Shown here piece after piece: positions 6,506 to 9,233 of a stretch of DNA of 9,233 nt. How positions within the stretch are numbered: the first letter of the stretch is position 1; each line of letters starts with the position of its first letter. The stretch is from the NCBI GenBank assembly GCA_028691595.1, contig JAQUZA010000108.1:1-9233 (forward strand), given 5' to 3'. This stretch comes from Candidatus Rifleibacteriota bacterium (GTDB lineage Bacteria > Muiribacteriota > Ozemobacteria > Ozemobacterales > Ozemobacteraceae). Under the pieces are notes generated by a model. It was not told where the DNA came from. It ran no database searches and saw only the letters and a program-made list of their open reading frames with translations. The translations under genes and the position numbers were made by a program.

Positions 6506-9178
6506 ATGAAGACTCTTAGCATCAGACTAGCCGCATTCTGGCATGAAGTACGAGTTGCCGCCGTCTCGACTCTGGCATTGCTTTTCGCCATCAGGATGCT
6601 GAGCATAATACTGAATCTGCAGACCAACCTGGGCGAACTATGGCGACCGCGCCTCGATGAGCCCGAATGGGGCCGATGGCTGGTAATTTTTCTTCTGATT
6701 CCACTTATTATTGCCTTGCAAAGCGGGTTTTCAAAGCTCTCCGGGGTGATGAAAAACCGCTATCTCGGTTTTCACGCTCTCAGCTACCTGACCATGGGCC
6801 TTTTTAATAATGTCGTCGATCACCGCTGCTATCTCTATCAGTTATTTGATGGTCGACTTGATTTTGATGCCCTGCAAAGCCTCATAGTCATGGACATTTT
6901 TTTTCAAGCCCCCGGCCTTTTCTGGGGCCTTGCATGGATGGCGCTCTCTCTGTACGTAGCCAGTAAAAATGGCAACAAAAATTGGCTGCCACTGCTCTGG
7001 GTTTTGCCGTTTTTCGGATTCAGCTATTTTTTGAACAATCTGTTGATCGTCTTCTTTTTTGCCGCTACAGCTGCAACACTAGTGGCTTTTTTATCAAAAC
7101 AACAAGAATCATCACGAGCCGTATATCTGTATCAGGCAGCCCTGTTCGTGGCAATTCTGGCTTTTCTGGCAGGCAACCCGATTATCTATCGAAGTTCATG
7201 GCTGGCGGCAATTGTTTTGCTGCCTCTCTGCTGGCTTCCGGGATACTGGTTCATCAGGCACTGCGAAGTAGATAACAGCAAAGAAGCTATGGCCATGACC
7301 TGGCTGATACCTGTATTTGCAGGTGGCCTGCTCAGCCAGGTCCTATTCAATGCTCCCCTTGCCAAAAGCCTCTTCAACTTCTGGTACATTTTTGCCTCAT
7401 TTAACTACGCAGCCGGAGCCTTGAGCTGGCTGGCAGGCATACTGACATTTGCTTTTTTAGCCGGCCTGGCCGCACCTCGTCTTTCGCGGCCAGTCTTTTA
7501 TATTTCTGCCGGCTGTGCGGCCCTGTTTTTTCTGGTTGATGGAATACTGCTCTACAAAAGCGGCATGCGCCCCGGCTTTGAAACTATCAACTGGGTCTGG
7601 GGTCTGGCAAATTTATCAAGTATTGTTGCGACTGCCACAGCACTGGTCGACCTTAAAATAGCCGGGGTCATTCTAATCACGCCGCTGCTTTTTATCGGTT
7701 TTTATTCTTGCGTCAGAAAACGGGTGGCTGCCAAACGAAGTGCATTGTCCCAATCAGCGGTTTATCTGCTCATCACGGCACAGCTTTCATTAACCGGTTA
7801 TCAGATGCTCACCGATTACCCTTCGATACTGCGTGACCCGGTGCGTAATCTGCTTGCCTCCTTGCCTCTGCCAATGGTTTTTCAGCCAGAAAAACCAGGT
7901 CTGATCGACCTGCTACAAACGTTTTCAGATTGCGGTGTTACTTTTCCCCAAATTTCAGGGCCTCAAGCTCAACCAGGTAAAGTGTCTACAGGCAGCAAAA
8001 ACATCATTCTGATCATGCTTGAATCAACCAGCAACAAGTATCTGTCATTATTTGGTCATAATGAAAAAACCTGGCCTGAAATGGAGAAATATAAAGATAG
8101 GATGGAGATTTTTCCATTCGTCTTTTCGTGTTTTCCAGAATCTTCGAATGCTGATTTTGCAGTTATGAGCGGCATGTTTCCACCAGGGCACCTGTTTTTA
8201 CGACAAAAACCTGAATTCAATCATCCAACTCTGATCGAAAAACTCAAAAATTCACGCTACGACTGTTTCATGTATTTTTCCGGTTTTATAGGCGACACCG
8301 GGCTTTATTCGTTTTACCGCCCACGTGGGTTCAAAGGTTTTTACGATGCCGTTTCGCTGCCTGACTCCACTCGCGAAGACGGTTGGGTATGGGGCATCAA
8401 AGAACATGTCATGGTTGACCGCATCAGTGATTTGCTTGAAAAAGTCGCATCAGAACCGCAGCAACCCTTTTTTATCTACTATCGCATGCTTTTTCCGCAT
8501 TCTCCGTTTGACCGGGTGACCGAAGATCCGCCGGTCTTCTCAGAAGATGATTACTTTCAGGGCAGCTGGCTTGGCCGGTACAAAAACTGCCTGCTCTATC
8601 AAGACCGCCAGCTTGCCCGGCTCGTTCAAAAGCTCGACACTACCGGGCTCGCAAAAAACACTCTGGTAATTGCCATTGGCGATCACGGTACTATGCTGGG
8701 CGAAAATGGAATGCACGGCCATGGCTGGAATCTTGAGCCAGAGCTCGTAAATGTCCCCCTGATTATTATCAGACCTGAATCAGCAGGCTTTAAAATCAAT
8801 CAAATTCAGGGGTCACAGGCCGATATCCAGCCAACCATTCTTGACCTTGCTGGAATAGCTGATGATCTTGCGTCATTTGCACAGGGGCGCAGTCTTGTGC
8901 AAAAACAGATCGCCACCCGAAGCATTTATCTCTCATCGTTGATGCACCGGGCAATGATCGAAGACGACCACTACTTTCTTTTTCCCATTGAGAACTCTGC
9001 AAATGCCAAGGTCTACAGGCTGAACAAAGACCAACCCGGAACCAGATTTACAGGAGTCTCAACATGGTCATCCGAAGACCTCTGGGCTAAGCATCAACGC
9101 CTGAACCGCTTTTTGAGCTACCAGAATCACCTTTTAAGCAACATCGAGCACTATGAACATTTGTATAACAGGCGCTGA
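6506..9178 (+). CDS. Polytopic membrane protein with C-terminal sulfatase/LtaS-type catalytic domain (paralogue 2)
   Basis: This 890-residue protein is a tandem paralogue of the gene just upstream, alignable by eye from end to end. The membrane half (to about residue 465) shares FQAPG..WGLAW, IYR.SWL, PLA..LFN.W, a K[ST]G[LM]R segment and RDP.R with its neighbour. The catalytic half is closer, about 80% identical by eye over the 62 residues around the active site. Metal and active-site candidates are Glu506 in IMLES, Ser546 in ESSNAD, His665 in FPHSPF, Asp726 and His727 in GDHGTMLGE, and His739 in GHGW, so both copies look catalytically competent. The C-terminal tail differs most between the two. 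The predicted role is an inner-membrane enzyme acting on an envelope phospho- or sulfo-ester; the substrate is unknown. The start has only a weak SD (GAG at 6491-6493), and the same-strand 51-base gap without a convincing terminator suggests cotranscription with paralogue 1. Confidence 0.85.
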   Translation: MKTLSIRLAAFWHEVRVAAVSTLALLFAIRMLSIILNLQTNLGELWRPRLDEPEWGRWLVIFLLIPLIIALQSGFSKLSGVMKNRYLGFHALSYLTMGLFNNVVDHRCYLYQLFDGRLDFDALQSLIVMDIFFQAPGLFWGLAWMALSLYVASKNGNKNWLPLLWVLPFFGFSYFLNNLLIVFFFAATAATLVAFLSKQQESSRAVYLYQAALFVAILAFLAGNPIIYRSSWLAAIVLLPLCWLPGYWFIRHCEVDNSKEAMAMTWLIPVFAGGLLSQVLFNAPLAKSLFNFWYIFASFNYAAGALSWLAGILTFAFLAGLAAPRLSRPVFYISAGCAALFFLVDGILLYKSGMRPGFETINWVWGLANLSSIVATATALVDLKIAGVILITPLLFIGFYSCVRKRVAAKRSALSQSAVYLLITAQLSLTGYQMLTDYPSILRDPVRNLLASLPLPMVFQPEKPGLIDLLQTFSDCGVTFPQISGPQAQPGKVSTGSKNIILIMLESTSNKYLSLFGHNEKTWPEMEKYKDRMEIFPFVFSCFPESSNADFAVMSGMFPPGHLFLRQKPEFNHPTLIEKLKNSRYDCFMYFSGFIGDTGLYSFYRPRGFKGFYDAVSLPDSTREDGWVWGIKEHVMVDRISDLLEKVASEPQQPFFIYYRMLFPHSPFDRVTEDPPVFSEDDYFQGSWLGRYKNCLLYQDRQLARLVQKLDTTGLAKNTLVIAIGDHGTMLGENGMHGHGWNLEPELVNVPLIIIRPESAGFKINQIQGSQADIQPTILDLAGIADDLASFAQGRSLVQKQIATRSIYLSSLMHRAMIEDDHYFLFPIENSANAKVYRLNKDQPGTRFTGVSTWSSEDLWAKHQRLNRFLSYQNHLLSNIEHYEHLYNRR

Positions 9179-9233
9179 TAAAGCAAAATCCTTCACTCTG
9201 CTGCTTCAGGCAGCTCTGCTGGGGTTTCTGGTC
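9153..9233 (+). CDS. Start of a further ORF overlapping paralogue 2, cut by the window end
   Basis: An ATG at 9153 opens a frame that stays open to the last base (27 codons), following an in-frame TAA at 9135-9137. It overlaps the end of the preceding gene by 26 bases in another frame, a spacing typical of translationally coupled genes. The peptide starts MNICITGADKAKS and turns hydrophobic (TLLLQAALLGFLV), consistent with a first membrane segment near the N-terminus. Both upstream paralogues also begin with a short polar stretch and then a membrane helix, so a third copy or another membrane protein is possible, but 27 residues cannot decide. Only a weak GAG (9146-9148) serves as SD. Confidence 0.5.
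   Translation, partial: MNICITGADKAKSFTLLLQAALLGFLV

Overview
The window reads as one + strand block from a Gram-negative-type bacterium that makes type IV pili. Base composition looks roughly balanced, and genes are densely packed with short gaps. I cannot name the organism. The order aroE-like, pilB, pilT is familiar to me from pilus loci of deltaproteobacterial-type lineages, but this is from memory and is weak taxonomic evidence.

Region 1 (1-671) holds a shikimate dehydrogenase (AroE) gene that appears broken. The C-terminal two thirds is intact in frame 3. The sequence upstream in that frame is closed by stops at 15-17 and 51-53. A short frame-1 stretch at the window edge looks like the AroE N-terminus, so an internal deletion with a frame change is the simplest reading, unless it is an assembly error.

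Region 2 (751-3700) holds the two pilus motor ATPases, each with a strong Shine-Dalgarno site. PilB (extension) carries a near-perfect pair of 24-residue MshEN motifs, predicting control by cyclic di-GMP. PilT (retraction) follows 61 bases later. A strong intrinsic terminator at 3734-3770 closes this unit, and pilC does not follow pilT in the visible sequence.

Region 3 (3818-9178) holds two tandem paralogues of 878 and 890 residues. Each joins a large polytopic membrane half (roughly a dozen hydrophobic segments) to an alkaline phosphatase/sulfatase-superfamily domain of the LtaS/MdoB/phosphoethanolamine-transferase type. The metal ligands expected of the fold are present. The nucleophile position is serine inside a shared SSNAD motif, not the Thr of LtaS or the Cys of CxPSR sulfatases. 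They are probably envelope enzymes that transfer or cleave a phospho- or sulfo-substituent on a lipid-linked or surface glycan; the substrate is unknown. A further ORF starts inside the end of the second paralogue (9153) and runs off the window, so the cluster continues.

The pilus genes and the membrane enzymes are adjacent but separated by the terminator. A shared role, such as pilin or surface-glycan decoration, is possible but not shown. The tandem pair is the most likely undescribed system here.
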